Positions 1 to 7,713 of a stretch of DNA of 64,000 nt are shown one piece after another. Numbering within the stretch: the stretch's first letter is position 1; every line of letters begins with the position of its first letter. Both the position numbers and the translations under genes were made by a program. The stretch is from positions 62,001-126,000 of the forward strand of contig NZ_AVBG01000004.1 in assembly GCF_000770675.1 (NCBI RefSeq), in the 5' to 3' direction. Below the pieces are notes generated by a model, which saw nothing but the letters and a program-made list of their open reading frames with translations, did not search any database and was not told the DNA's origin. The stretch comes from Pontibacillus chungwhensis BH030062. GTDB taxonomy: Bacteria; Bacillota; Bacilli; Bacillales; BH030062.

Positions 1-111
1 TAAAATAAGAACAGCTACAAAGTCAAACCAATTTCCAAGGTTCGATAGGGCATTGGCTAAAAAGTAAGGAACAAAATTTTGATTTCGCCATATGGAATTC
101 TTCTTTTCCAT
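1..111 (-). CDS. MFS transporter, N-terminal fragment
   Basis: A minus-strand frame opens at ATG 111 and runs off the window edge after 37 codons. The visible residues begin MEKKNSIWRNQNFVPYFLAN and continue into a hydrophobic stretch with SNLGNWFDFVA, which looks like the first membrane segment of a major facilitator permease. An AGAGGAGG ribosome site lies just upstream; the in-frame ATG at 117 sits too close to it. The regulator gene at 193-1338 precedes it on the same strand, so the two may be co-transcribed. Substrate unknown; the family call rests only on this short N-terminus. Confidence 0.6.
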   Translation of the reverse strand, partial: MEKKNSIWRNQNFVPYFLANALSNLGNWFDFVAVLIL

Positions 112-192
112 CTCCATCCTCCTCTGATTTGTTCTTAATCACATCATAATGTGTGAATGTCAGAAGATTATCAGAGGAGAAATTTTAGGCTG

Positions 193-1338
193 CTATCCTA
201 AGTGATCGTGTAATTGCTTATAAATCTTCTGCTCTAAATCTGAAAAATGAAATCTTTGAGCATACTGATCCATAAGATGTTGGTAACGCTCTGTAATGTT
301 CCCTTTACTATTAAACTCTTTCATAAAGAAAAGAATAAGATTCACACTAATTAACTCACCTGGTGCGTAGCTCGCTTCCGTAAATTGCTTAAACCCTTTT
401 TGGAACCACCTTTCTGCCCCTTCATGGTCATTTTTGTAGAGATAGTATATGCCTTTTATAATAAAGAAGGTGGACTGCTCTCTAGAATAAGGGTATTTCA
501 CTAGTAATTGTTCCATTTCCAGTAGCTTTTCTTCTATTACTGAGCCGCTTTCTTTCAAAAATGCTAGATATAACTCTGCTAAGTAGAGGAGGGGGATAAA
601 GCCCTCAAGTTTCTTATCATAAATCTCTTTCTTCGATTCCTGAAGCAATTGTTCGGCTTCTTCCAAATGCTTAGTAAAAATGAGAAGTGGTATACGATTT
701 AAAAGTCTGATTTCATCTTTATGAAAACTCGGCATCTTCGGTGTATCCATAGCCTTTAAAAAGTAAGACAAACTCTTCTCTTGATCGGGCTGTATGTAAG
801 AATAGATATGCAAAAGATAGTAGCACTTTTCCCAAAAGGTGACTTCCTCCGTTTCGACGAGTCCTTTAATATCCCCTTTCATGAACTGGAGATAAAGACG
901 ACTCTGAGGATCTAATGTAACGCCAAATACGGATTGATTCTCTTCTAGAACCTTCAAGGCATCCCCTTGTCCATACAGGTGATATTTATGAAACAATGTT
1001 TTTACGTTTGTGGATACTTCACCATCTTTTGATAGAGGACTAACTTGAGTCTCTTTATGAACCCGCAAACGGTACCCCTTCCCTCTTACGGTTTCAATCT
1101 CAACCACAGAAGATAAAGGCTTAAGCTTTTTGCGAACTCGGTAGATGTGATCATCCACCGTTCTGTCTGTTGGGGCTTCTAAATTCCAAACCGCATCAAG
1201 GAGTTCATCTCTTGTGAATATTCTTGAAGGCCATTTATATAAGTATTGAAAGAGCTGAAATTCTCTTGGTAACAATTGAATGGAATATGTCCTGTATTTT
1301 ATAACACCTTCATTATGAAACAACGTAATTTCTCCCAT
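193..1338 (-). CDS. Winged-helix (OmpR-type) regulator with TPR-like C-terminal domain
   Basis: 381-aa cytoplasmic regulator. Residues about 5-95 form an OmpR/PhoB-type winged helix (LPREFQLFQYL, RDELLDAVW, RTVDDHIYRVRKKL, TVRGKGYRL) placed at the N-terminus with no receiver domain. The remaining 280 residues are helical with TPR-like repeats (for example IIKGIYYLYKNDHEGAERWF). This resembles SARP/AfsR-like or peptide-sensing regulators, but no ligand can be inferred. ATG 1338 is chosen over TTG 1353 because GGAGGGTGG lies correctly before it. The next gene downstream is a cut MFS permease, its plausible target. Confidence 0.75.
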   Translation of the reverse strand: MGEITLFHNEGVIKYRTYSIQLLPREFQLFQYLYKWPSRIFTRDELLDAVWNLEAPTDRTVDDHIYRVRKKLKPLSSVVEIETVRGKGYRLRVHKETQVSPLSKDGEVSTNVKTLFHKYHLYGQGDALKVLEENQSVFGVTLDPQSRLYLQFMKGDIKGLVETEEVTFWEKCYYLLHIYSYIQPDQEKSLSYFLKAMDTPKMPSFHKDEIRLLNRIPLLIFTKHLEEAEQLLQESKKEIYDKKLEGFIPLLYLAELYLAFLKESGSVIEEKLLEMEQLLVKYPYSREQSTFFIIKGIYYLYKNDHEGAERWFQKGFKQFTEASYAPGELISVNLILFFMKEFNSKGNITERYQHLMDQYAQRFHFSDLEQKIYKQLHDHLG

Positions 1339-1370
1339 GTCTCCACCCTCCAAAAAGACTCAATATACTC

Positions 1371-1389
1371 TATACCAATTATTTCAAAA
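1371..1389 (-). promoter_or_regulatory. Repeated 19-bp promoter-region motif, copy 1
   Basis: On the minus strand the sequence TTTTGAAATAATTGGTATA lies just upstream of the winged-helix regulator. An identical 19-mer occurs at 6214-6232 upstream of the Clp_N-GNAT gene and a copy lacking one base at 12727-12744 upstream of a lipoprotein gene. Identity across the whole stretch, including what would be spacer, suggests a shared promoter class or operator. Confidence 0.45.
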
Positions 1390-1407
1390 CCTACTAAATC
1401 AGTCTAT

Positions 1408-1446
1408 AAAAAGACCGCAATTCCCTTTTAGAATTACGGTCTTTTT
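1408..1446 (-). terminator. Rho-independent terminator of the pirin gene
   Basis: The hairpin pairs AAAGACCGCAATTC with GAATTACGGTCTTT around a 7-base loop and has a T-run on the minus strand. It lies just downstream of the pirin stop. Confidence 0.8.
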
Positions 1447-1473
1447 CATTCGAACTAGATAGTATTTGTAGCG

Positions 1474-2343
1474 TTACACGGCAGGAGGTCCAAACTTCCC
1501 GTCCCTGAAATCCTGAAAAGCTTGTTTAATCTCTTCCATTGAATTCATAACAAAAGGACCATAAGGAACGATGGTTTCCTTAATTGGACGACCAGAATAA
1601 ACGAGCACTCTTGTTCGTCTTCTGTTTCCTTTCAGGTGAAGTGAGCTTGGTTTTTCTGAGTCTCCATTCTCTTGATAGCTTAACGTAGCAACGCCATGTT
1701 TTTTTAGAGTTGTGTTCTCTTCTCCAACTTCTACTTCCCCTGACAATACATAGATAAAAGCATTATGATCTTCAGGTAGTTCTAGTGTATACGATGCATC
1801 TTCTGTAAGGTTCACTTCAGATAACGTAATGGGAACAATAGATTCCATAGGTCCCTTTACACCGGCTACACCGCCAGAATATACCCTAATCGACCCTCCA
1901 TCGATATTGACAATAGGAGCATCTTCGGCATAAATGTTTTGATAAAGCGTCTCTGTTTGTTTCCTGTCCTGAGGAAGATTGAGCCATAATTGAAGGGTGT
2001 GAGCAACATCGTCTTCTACACCATCTTCTGCGCGACGAGCAGCCCAACCAGCATTCATATATTGAACATCACCTGGCTCTAATATATCTCGTCCTCCGCC
2101 ATTATCAATATGCTCAAGTCTACCATCAATTACATAAGTCACAGTTTGAAATCCTCTGTGAGGGTGGTCTGGGAAGGTCCCTTTCTTAAACCAATCCTCT
2201 GCCATTAAAATAAACGGATCGAAATCTTTCCAACGGTCAGCTGGCAGTACCCATCCTTTTTGAATAGCTGGGAAGTTCATCTCTTGATACTCTACATACC
2301 ATTGATCACGAACACGTCTCTTTAGCTGATTTTCACTTTGCAT
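1474..2343 (-). CDS. Pirin family protein (bicupin; possible quercetinase)
   Basis: 289-aa cytosolic protein of the pirin family. The N-terminal cupin carries HPHRGFQTVTYVIDG and HIDNGG, the metal-binding and signature region, followed by GDVQYMNAG; the second cupin includes LSGEVEVGEE. Pirins bind a metal and some cleave flavonols such as quercetin. A start ATG follows AGGAGG. The gene is divergent from a MarR repressor gene and shares a 20-bp palindromic operator with it and with the downstream azoreductase, which points to a quinone- or electrophile-stress response. The exact substrate is unknown. Confidence 0.88.
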   Translation of the reverse strand: MQSENQLKRRVRDQWYVEYQEMNFPAIQKGWVLPADRWKDFDPFILMAEDWFKKGTFPDHPHRGFQTVTYVIDGRLEHIDNGGGRDILEPGDVQYMNAGWAARRAEDGVEDDVAHTLQLWLNLPQDRKQTETLYQNIYAEDAPIVNIDGGSIRVYSGGVAGVKGPMESIVPITLSEVNLTEDASYTLELPEDHNAFIYVLSGEVEVGEENTTLKKHGVATLSYQENGDSEKPSSLHLKGNRRRTRVLVYSGRPIKETIVPYGPFVMNSMEEIKQAFQDFRDGKFGPPAV

Positions 2344-2364
2344 ATTATTAACTCCTCCTCACCA

Positions 2365-2384
2365 ATAGTCGTTATAACAACTAT
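2365..2384. promoter_or_regulatory. MarR-type operator, copy 1 (pirin promoter)
   Basis: ATAGTCGTTATAACAACTAT is palindromic apart from one position per arm. Close relatives lie at 2501-2516 and 2984-3003, so one sits in front of each gene of the pirin-marR-azoR module. This is the expected pattern for autoregulated MarR control. Confidence 0.7.
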
Positions 2385-2457
2385 TTTAATAATAAGTATC
2401 GTATACTATCAAGAATTGTAGCTCGCTCTAATAATCACAGATCTTTAAACAACTGAA

Positions 2458-2486
2458 TTGACAATTATATTGTTCCTCATTATACT
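2458..2486 (+). promoter_or_regulatory. Sigma-A promoter of the marR gene
   Basis: TTGACA at 2458-2463 is separated by exactly 17 bp from TATACT at 2481-2486. The operator-like site at 2501-2516 falls just downstream, over the expected start of transcription. Confidence 0.75.
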
Positions 2487-2500
2487 AACGTACGTATAAA

Positions 2501-2516
2501 AGTTTGTATAGCAACT
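2501..2516. promoter_or_regulatory. MarR-type operator, copy 2 (marR promoter)
   Basis: AGTTTGTATAGCAACT keeps the AGTT/AACT arms and TATA centre of the other two copies but with a weaker inner palindrome. Its position just after the -10 box fits autorepression. Confidence 0.55.
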
Positions 2517-2535
2517 AAACACAGGAGGAACCCCT

Positions 2536-2967
2536 TTGAAGTTATCTTTTCAAGATTATATCAGTATTAAAATTCACCAGACGGATCTAAATCTTACAAA
2601 GTTTATTAAATCAAAGCTTGAAGATTTCAACCTGGCACCTGAGCAAAACCTAATTATGATGTTGCTTTGGGAGAAAGATGGGCTAACTCAAAACCAGCTA
2701 GCGGATCAACTTGATAAAGACAAAACAAACATAGCGAGAATGGCTTCTAATTTGGAGAAAAAAGGCTATATTTATCGAGCTCATCCTAAGGAAGATCGTC
2801 GCTCTCTCATGCTGTTTTTAACTGATAGCGGCAAGGAACTAGGTGAACAAGTCATTCCCGTTGCAGAAGAATTTAATGATATCGTTTGTAAAGGAATCTC
2901 GAGCGAGGAACTAGTTGAACTCGAACGATTGTTAACAAAAATCAATCAGAATGTCCAAGAGCAATAG
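2536..2967 (+). CDS. MarR family transcriptional repressor
   Basis: 143-aa winged-helix dimeric regulator. LTQNQLADQLDKDKTNIARM (about residues 48-68) is the recognition helix region and GYIYRAHPKEDRRSLMLFLT is the typical MarR wing with its DxR motif. TTG at 2536 is the start, seven bases after AGGAGG. The gene lies between pirin and azoreductase genes, and all three have related operators. No cysteine forms an obvious redox switch near the N-terminus; position 114 or so (VCKG) is the only cysteine seen. The likely inducers, quinones or azo compounds, are an inference from the neighbours. Confidence 0.9.
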   Translation: MKLSFQDYISIKIHQTDLNLTKFIKSKLEDFNLAPEQNLIMMLLWEKDGLTQNQLADQLDKDKTNIARMASNLEKKGYIYRAHPKEDRRSLMLFLTDSGKELGEQVIPVAEEFNDIVCKGISSEELVELERLLTKINQNVQEQ

Positions 2968-2983
2968 TGGACATTCCTCCCCA

Positions 2984-3003
2984 ATAGTTGCTATAACAAC
3001 AAT
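2984..3003. promoter_or_regulatory. MarR-type operator, copy 3 (azoreductase promoter)
   Basis: ATAGTTGCTATAACAACAAT lies between the marR stop and the azoreductase start. It matches copy 1 at most positions, including the ATAGTYG arm and TATAACAAC half. Confidence 0.65.
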
Positions 3004-3024
3004 TAATTACTGGAGGCATTATCT

Positions 3025-3651
3025 ATGGCAAATGTACTTTTCATAAAAGCAAACTCAAGACCTATTGAACAATCTGTAAGCGTGAAGTTATACCATACAT
3101 TTCTAGAACAATATAAAGAACAACATCCTAATGACCATATTACTGAGCTAGATTTATTTGAAGAAAACCTTCCTTACTATGACACTGATAAAATCAATGG
3201 CATGTTCAAACAAGCAAAAGGAATCGAGTTATCGGACGAAGAAGCAAAAGCCGCATCTATTGTAAACAGCTATTTAGAGCAATTTCTTGCTGCAGACAAA
3301 GTCGTATTCGCCTTCCCTCTTTGGAACTTTACGATCCCAGCAGTGTTGCACACGTACTTCGATTACTTGGCGCAAGCAGGGAAAACGTTCAAATATACAG
3401 CTGAAGGACCAGTAGGACTGTTAAAGGGCAAAAAGGTTGTCCTATTAAATGCACGAGGTGGCGTTTATTCAGAAGGCCCAGCTCAGTCTTCAGAGATGGC
3501 TGTTAATTATGTAACGAATATCTTAAGTTTCTGGGGAATTGAAGATATTACAACACTTGTCATTGAAGGACACAACCAGTTTCCTGACCAAGCGGATGAC
3601 ATTATTCAAGATGGTTTGAAGAAAACGGAAGAAGCAGCCCTTACATTCTAA
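3025..3651 (+). CDS. azoR: FMN-dependent NADH-azoreductase
   Basis: 208-aa flavodoxin-fold reductase. The N-terminus VLFIKANSRP and the FPLWNFTIPAVLHTYFDYL and LNARGGVYSEGP segments match the AzoR family, which reduces azo bonds and quinones with NADH as homodimers with FMN. The length is typical. ACTGGAGG precedes the ATG. It lies 57 bp after marR with its own operator copy and is closed by a strong terminator, so it is probably both read through from marR and separately controlled. Physiological role is likely quinone detoxification (inference). Confidence 0.93.
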   Translation: MANVLFIKANSRPIEQSVSVKLYHTFLEQYKEQHPNDHITELDLFEENLPYYDTDKINGMFKQAKGIELSDEEAKAASIVNSYLEQFLAADKVVFAFPLWNFTIPAVLHTYFDYLAQAGKTFKYTAEGPVGLLKGKKVVLLNARGGVYSEGPAQSSEMAVNYVTNILSFWGIEDITTLVIEGHNQFPDQADDIIQDGLKKTEEAALTF

Positions 3652-3660
3652 AAGAGAATT

Positions 3661-3696
3661 GTGCCCGAATTTATATAAATTCGGGCACATTTTTTA
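3661..3696 (+). terminator. Terminator of the marR-azoR unit
   Basis: A perfect hairpin with arms GTGCCCGAATTTAT and ATAAATTCGGGCAC is followed by six T residues. Confidence 0.9.
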
Positions 3697-3867
3697 TGTA
3701 TTGTTGGTTAATGTGGCTAAAAACAATTCTATGGAAGATCTTCTCATTCCCACTTATGATTTCACACCTTACTAGACCTATAAATTTTTATTAATATATT
3801 TAGGTTTAAATAAAATCCAATATGTCATTGCCCCCAATGCAATTACCTGATAGTATTATTTTTATTG

Positions 3868-3882
3868 AATTATCAGAATTAA
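3868..3882 (+). promoter_or_regulatory. Possible CodY box before brnQ
   Basis: AATTATCAGAATTAA matches the CodY consensus at about 10 of 15 positions. CodY control of branched-chain amino acid permeases is well known in Bacillus, but this match is weak. Confidence 0.3.
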
Positions 3883-3908
3883 TCATACATAGAATAGGGG
3901 CAAGACTT

Positions 3909-5261
3909 ATGCAAAACAAATTATCATTTTCAACATACGCCCTGATCGGAACCATGCTTTTTGGTATGTTTTTCGGAGCAGGGAATCTTATCTTCCCGAT
4001 CCAACTCGGTCAGATGGCAGGGACAAACTTTTGGCCTGGCTTAATTGGGTTCTTAGTGACAGCAATCGGGCTTCCGTTTATGGGGATATTAGCCATCGGA
4101 CTTTCACGAAGTAATGGACTGCAAGACTTAGCTAGTCGAGTACACCCATTATTCGGAATTACCTTTGCAACCGTGCTTTATTTAACGATTGGACCGTTCT
4201 TCGCTATTCCGCGGACAGCAACCGTTCCATTCGTGGTCGGTTTTGAACCATTCTTAAATGATGGCCAAGTAACTTTATGGCTAGGGGTCTTCAGTTTCGT
4301 GTTTTTTGCTATTGTTTATTACTTTTCTTTAAACCCTGCTAAAGTTATGGATTACATCGGTAAATACTTAACTCCATTATTCCTGATCTTTTTATTCATC
4401 CTGATCGGGACGGCTATCTTAAATCCCATGGGAGGTTTCAGTAGCCCTGCGAGCGATTATAAGGATATGGCCTTCATGACAGGTTTTACAGAAGGATATA
4501 ACACAATGGACGCTTTGGCTTCCCTTGCGTTTGGGATTGTGGTCATTAATGCGATTAAGTCAAAAGGCGTTACAGAGCCTAAGGCCATTGCTCAGGCGAC
4601 ATGGAAAGCCGGTGTTGTTGCTATGGGACTTATGATGCTCATTTATGGACTGATTACGTACATGGGAGCGTCAAGTGTAGCCACAATTGGAACTTTTGAT
4701 AACGGCGGGCTGATCTTTGCAGAAGTCGCTCAACATTACTTCGGCCCATTTGGTTCTGTGTTACTCGCGATTATTATTGTACTCGCTTGTTTAAAGACAA
4801 GTATTGGACTCATTACATCTTGCAGTGATTACTTTCACTCCATCATTCCAAAAGTCAGTTACAAATCATTCGTTCTTATTCTGTGCCTTGTTTCGTTTGT
4901 CATCGCGAACTTTGGCTTAACGAATATTATCCAATTCGCAATCCCTGTTTTAATGTTCCTTTATCCATTAGCCATTGTTCTGATCTTATTAGGACTCACT
5001 TCTCCGTTGTTTAGAAACAAACAGAGCGTCTACACTGTTTCGATGTTTCTTACCTTCTTTGTTAGTGTCATTGACGGGTATAAAGCACTTGTTGCGAGCC
5101 TGCCAGGATGGACCGTATCTGTATTAGAATCAGTCCAATCCTTTTACGCAGACATCTTACCTTTATATAGCATGGGGCTTGGTTGGATGCTCCCTGCGAT
5201 CCTAGGAGTCGTAATCGGCCTCCTTATTCCTAAGCGTACCGTTGAAACACCATATATGTAG
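3909..5261 (+). CDS. brnQ: BrnQ branched-chain amino acid:cation symporter
   Basis: 450-aa integral membrane permease with about 12 hydrophobic segments. The opening FGMFFGAGNLIFPIQLGQ and later NTMDALASLAFGIVVI are hallmarks of the BrnQ/LIVCS family, which takes up leucine, isoleucine and valine with Na+ or H+. An ATG at 3822 is in frame, but the 29 extra residues are not family-like, and ATG 3909 follows AGGGG at the right distance. It stands alone between terminators, with a weak CodY-like site upstream. Confidence 0.92.
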   Translation: MQNKLSFSTYALIGTMLFGMFFGAGNLIFPIQLGQMAGTNFWPGLIGFLVTAIGLPFMGILAIGLSRSNGLQDLASRVHPLFGITFATVLYLTIGPFFAIPRTATVPFVVGFEPFLNDGQVTLWLGVFSFVFFAIVYYFSLNPAKVMDYIGKYLTPLFLIFLFILIGTAILNPMGGFSSPASDYKDMAFMTGFTEGYNTMDALASLAFGIVVINAIKSKGVTEPKAIAQATWKAGVVAMGLMMLIYGLITYMGASSVATIGTFDNGGLIFAEVAQHYFGPFGSVLLAIIIVLACLKTSIGLITSCSDYFHSIIPKVSYKSFVLILCLVSFVIANFGLTNIIQFAIPVLMFLYPLAIVLILLGLTSPLFRNKQSVYTVSMFLTFFVSVIDGYKALVASLPGWTVSVLESVQSFYADILPLYSMGLGWMLPAILGVVIGLLIPKRTVETPYM

Positions 5262-5273
5262 CCAAATTAGGAT

Positions 5274-5306
5274 AAGGCAGCTTCCTTAAGGGGAGGTTGC
5301 CTTTTG
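5274..5306 (+). terminator. Terminator of brnQ
   Basis: An imperfect GGCAGCTTCC / GGGGAGGTTGCC hairpin is followed by TTTTG directly after the brnQ stop. Confidence 0.7.
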
Positions 5307-5350
5307 TTGTCTTTATCTAGAAGTTTTCATACACCACTTGTTCAACTCAT

Positions 5351-6196
5351 CTATTGACCTACAGGAATCAACTTCGCGTTACAAGCCTTCTCATAAAATT
5401 CAACCGGTCCCGCCTCATCAATAATTGCATAAGGGTAACGAAGGTTAGCCATTTCTACTAAGCACGTATCCAACAATTCTCTCCCTACTAATTGGCATCG
5501 TTTATCTTTTGAAGTGCCCATAGGACCAAAAATGCTTTTTTGGTTGCGGACAAGATCGTAACAAGCAAAGCCTATTATGGTGTTGTTACGTTCCGCTATA
5601 AAGATAGGAATCTCCTCCTTGTTAGAAGCGTGGTTAACGTGTTCGAGCCACCTTTCTCCAAATTCAACACGAATGTAATTCTTTAAAGCAGGAAGGTCTG
5701 ATGGTGTCACTCTTCTGATCTCATTTTGAGGAGAGAGTGGCTTATGTAAATACCCGTCTAAATGGACAGTCAGATCTCTTGGTGTACAGGCTATTTGAAA
5801 AATGTGATTTAACATTTCTTTCGATAATACGTTCCTAAGATTTTTCTCTAACTCTAATACCGCAAACAGAATGTGTCCTTCATTGATAAGGGTCTGTCCG
5901 TAATTCTCTTTCTTTTCGTTTGCACGTTCTAACACCTTTAAGGAAGCAAAGGTAATGTTCAATTCATTCCATTCTATGTACTCTTCCGGTTGAGCTTCAC
6001 ACGCTTCTTCAACTTGTTTCATGAAGTTACTCCCGACTTGCTGGTATAAATATAAGAAGAGCTCCCCACACACACCTGTTGCTTCTTCACAGGCACCTAT
6101 CAGAAAGTGATAAGGCTGAATAATATTGTCATATTCTTTTAAAAGATCTATGATTCTTTCTGCTCTGTTGGTGAATCTATATGAATTCTTCTTCAT
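5351..6196 (-). CDS. Clp N-domain-like repeat fused to GNAT acetyltransferase
   Basis: 281 aa. Residues about 8-135 contain two helical repeats resembling the ClpA/ClpC N-domain (RAERIIDLLKEYDNI with FLIGACEEATGVCGELFLYL; ASLKVLERANEKK with INEGHILFAVLELE). Residues about 155-281 form a GNAT domain (IRRVTPSDLPALKNYI, IFIAERNNTIIGFACYD, GREL, GPVEFYEKACNAKLIPVG). Clp N-domains bind adaptors or damaged protein, so the protein may acetylate a specific partner; this is inference. No operon partner. The shared 19-bp motif lies directly upstream, and the ribosome site is weak. Confidence 0.65.
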   Translation of the reverse strand: MKKNSYRFTNRAERIIDLLKEYDNIIQPYHFLIGACEEATGVCGELFLYLYQQVGSNFMKQVEEACEAQPEEYIEWNELNITFASLKVLERANEKKENYGQTLINEGHILFAVLELEKNLRNVLSKEMLNHIFQIACTPRDLTVHLDGYLHKPLSPQNEIRRVTPSDLPALKNYIRVEFGERWLEHVNHASNKEEIPIFIAERNNTIIGFACYDLVRNQKSIFGPMGTSKDKRCQLVGRELLDTCLVEMANLRYPYAIIDEAGPVEFYEKACNAKLIPVGQ

Positions 6197-6213
6197 AATC
6201 TCGCCCCATTTCT

Positions 6214-6232
6214 TATACCAATTATTTCAAAA
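6214..6232 (-). promoter_or_regulatory. Repeated 19-bp promoter-region motif, copy 2
   Basis: On the minus strand this is identical to copy 1 at 1371-1389 over 19 bases. It ends about 18 bp before the GNAT start codon. Confidence 0.45.
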
Positions 6233-6328
6233 AACATTCTCATCCACAATCTATACTTTTGTTTAAGTCTATATGATTCCACTATGACTATGAACCTGAA
6301 GACTCCGAGTACCCATAAAGGTATTATT

Positions 6329-6372
6329 AAAAAGGAAGGCTTAATTCATTTTGAACTAGGCCTTCCGTTTTT
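6329..6372 (-). terminator. Terminator of the 6387-8627 operon
   Basis: The GGAAGGC / GGCCTTCC stem has a long loop and a TTTTT run on the minus strand. It lies just past the last stop of the operon. Confidence 0.7.
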
Positions 6373-6386
6373 AATGTATTCTTCAT

Positions 6387-7109
6387 TTAACTCGATTTAG
6401 CAACGATTCGATATGTAATCGTTAGAAAAGGTATAGAAAAGAGCCACATCTTATGCGTTGCACGTAAGTTCCCTTCCCTCACTTCTTCCACCAGAAAATA
6501 TTCTTCAATCGGCAACTTGAAGCGTTTATGTTTCACTGTTAAATACGTTCCGGAGTCAGCATCCTTCGACTTAAGTCGTTTACTAGATAAACTTAAGTTG
6601 CTTCCCATTTGATTAAGCTCAAGAATCCCCGTCATGGTAGACCATGGCAAAGGAAGTCCTATATTCATATAGGTACGCTCTGCTGTCTTATGAAAAGAAT
6701 AGATGGCAATAAAGCAAACCTCTTCCCCTATCTTCCTTACCCATGCTCTCGGGCGATGTCGACCATCTGCCTCTTCTAATACAGGCACAATATCACCTGT
6801 CATTTCTACTTGCTTACTCGATAAGGGTAGGTTAATTTGTTGAGTCTTCCTGCTGAATATCCGATACAAGAAGGCAAATGGCTTAAACCATGTTCTCCAT
6901 TTCACTTTTGCAAATAAGCGGTAGCCAGTCGTTCGTTCATAAAAGTCGATAATCGTTGGTGAGAGTGTATGCATGTTAAGATCTTCTTTATATACCTTCA
7001 TATCCTCTACCAAGCCCACTTCTGTCCGCTCAGAATCTACTTGTTCCTTAAGAACTTTTTCGCCAACTCGAAACGTACCTTTCATTCGACTAGTAGGGAT
7101 ATTATGCAT
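6387..7109 (-). CDS. Conserved protein of unknown function (YndJ C-terminal-like)
   Basis: 240 aa, probably cytosolic or membrane-peripheral. The middle has HTLSPTIIDFYERTTGYRLFAK, a motif I associate with proteins of the YndJ neighbourhood in bacilli and with actinobacterial homologues; no enzymatic motif is visible. ATG 7109 overlaps the preceding gene's stop by eight bases (ATGCATAA), suggesting translational coupling. A GTG at 7166 would lengthen it but has no ribosome site, and ATG 7085 is an alternative. Third gene of a compact operon with a DUF4166-like and a DoxX-like protein. Confidence 0.55.
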   Translation of the reverse strand: MHNIPTSRMKGTFRVGEKVLKEQVDSERTEVGLVEDMKVYKEDLNMHTLSPTIIDFYERTTGYRLFAKVKWRTWFKPFAFLYRIFSRKTQQINLPLSSKQVEMTGDIVPVLEEADGRHRPRAWVRKIGEEVCFIAIYSFHKTAERTYMNIGLPLPWSTMTGILELNQMGSNLSLSSKRLKSKDADSGTYLTVKHKRFKLPIEEYFLVEEVREGNLRATHKMWLFSIPFLTITYRIVAKSS

Positions 7110-7713
7110 CCTCCGTAAACTCCCCTTCATAAGAAAAGATCGTTCCCATAATCGGGTTTTGAACACTCACTTTAATTTCATACACATTACGCTCATCATT
7201 AAACGTTTCAACTACAGTTGCCACCCCTTGCAGGAAGCGCGGCAAAGGGATTTCCTTTTCTCCAAGAACTACACGTTGTCGCTTTGACTGAATATGCAAA
7301 CCACCGTTTTCAAGAACGGTTAATGCTAAATCAGAGTACATAACAGAAGGCTCTCCGAGATAGTCTTTAATGATCCCACGCTCAGAATCGAGACTCATAA
7401 GGGCATTGAAATACCGCTTCTTTCCTTTGAAATAAAACACACGCTCCCAATGCACCTGATCCTCTCCCGCTTCACCCGTTTGAGGCTTATGTTTAATGGT
7501 AAAAGGAATGAACGTTCCTTTCTCAGGGAATAAGAGCTTTCGCCTGGTCCCCATCATCATGAGCGGGGACATCCATTTCGGACCTCGAGATATTCTTTTC
7601 ATGACTCCAGATCCTTCATAGGGTTCCTTCTCAATATGCTTGTAACGTTGTTGAAGCATGGGGTGCAGTTGATTAAACTCCTCCCCCAACACTTGTGAAT
7701 AGATCGGCATCAA
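7102..7713 (-). CDS. DUF4166-like protein
   Basis: 203 aa with no signal peptide. The N-terminus MPIYSQVLGEEFNQLHPMLQ and the block WERVFYFKGKKRYFNALMSL followed by IIKDYLGEPSVMYSDLALTV match the DUF4166 family as I recall it, of unknown function. It shares a 4-bp ATGA overlap with the upstream SRPBCC-DoxX gene and overlaps the next gene by eight bases, so the three are coupled. DUF4166 domains often accompany oxidoreductase or DoxX-type membrane modules, and this operon fits. Function not assigned. Confidence 0.7.
   Translation of the reverse strand: MMPIYSQVLGEEFNQLHPMLQQRYKHIEKEPYEGSGVMKRISRGPKWMSPLMMMGTRRKLLFPEKGTFIPFTIKHKPQTGEAGEDQVHWERVFYFKGKKRYFNALMSLDSERGIIKDYLGEPSVMYSDLALTVLENGGLHIQSKRQRVVLGEKEIPLPRFLQGVATVVETFNDERNVYEIKVSVQNPIMGTIFSYEGEFTEDA

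Noticed and set aside
3822-3908. Longer BrnQ with a 29-residue N-terminal extension
   Set aside because: The extension is unlike the family, and a good ribosome site stands before ATG 3909.
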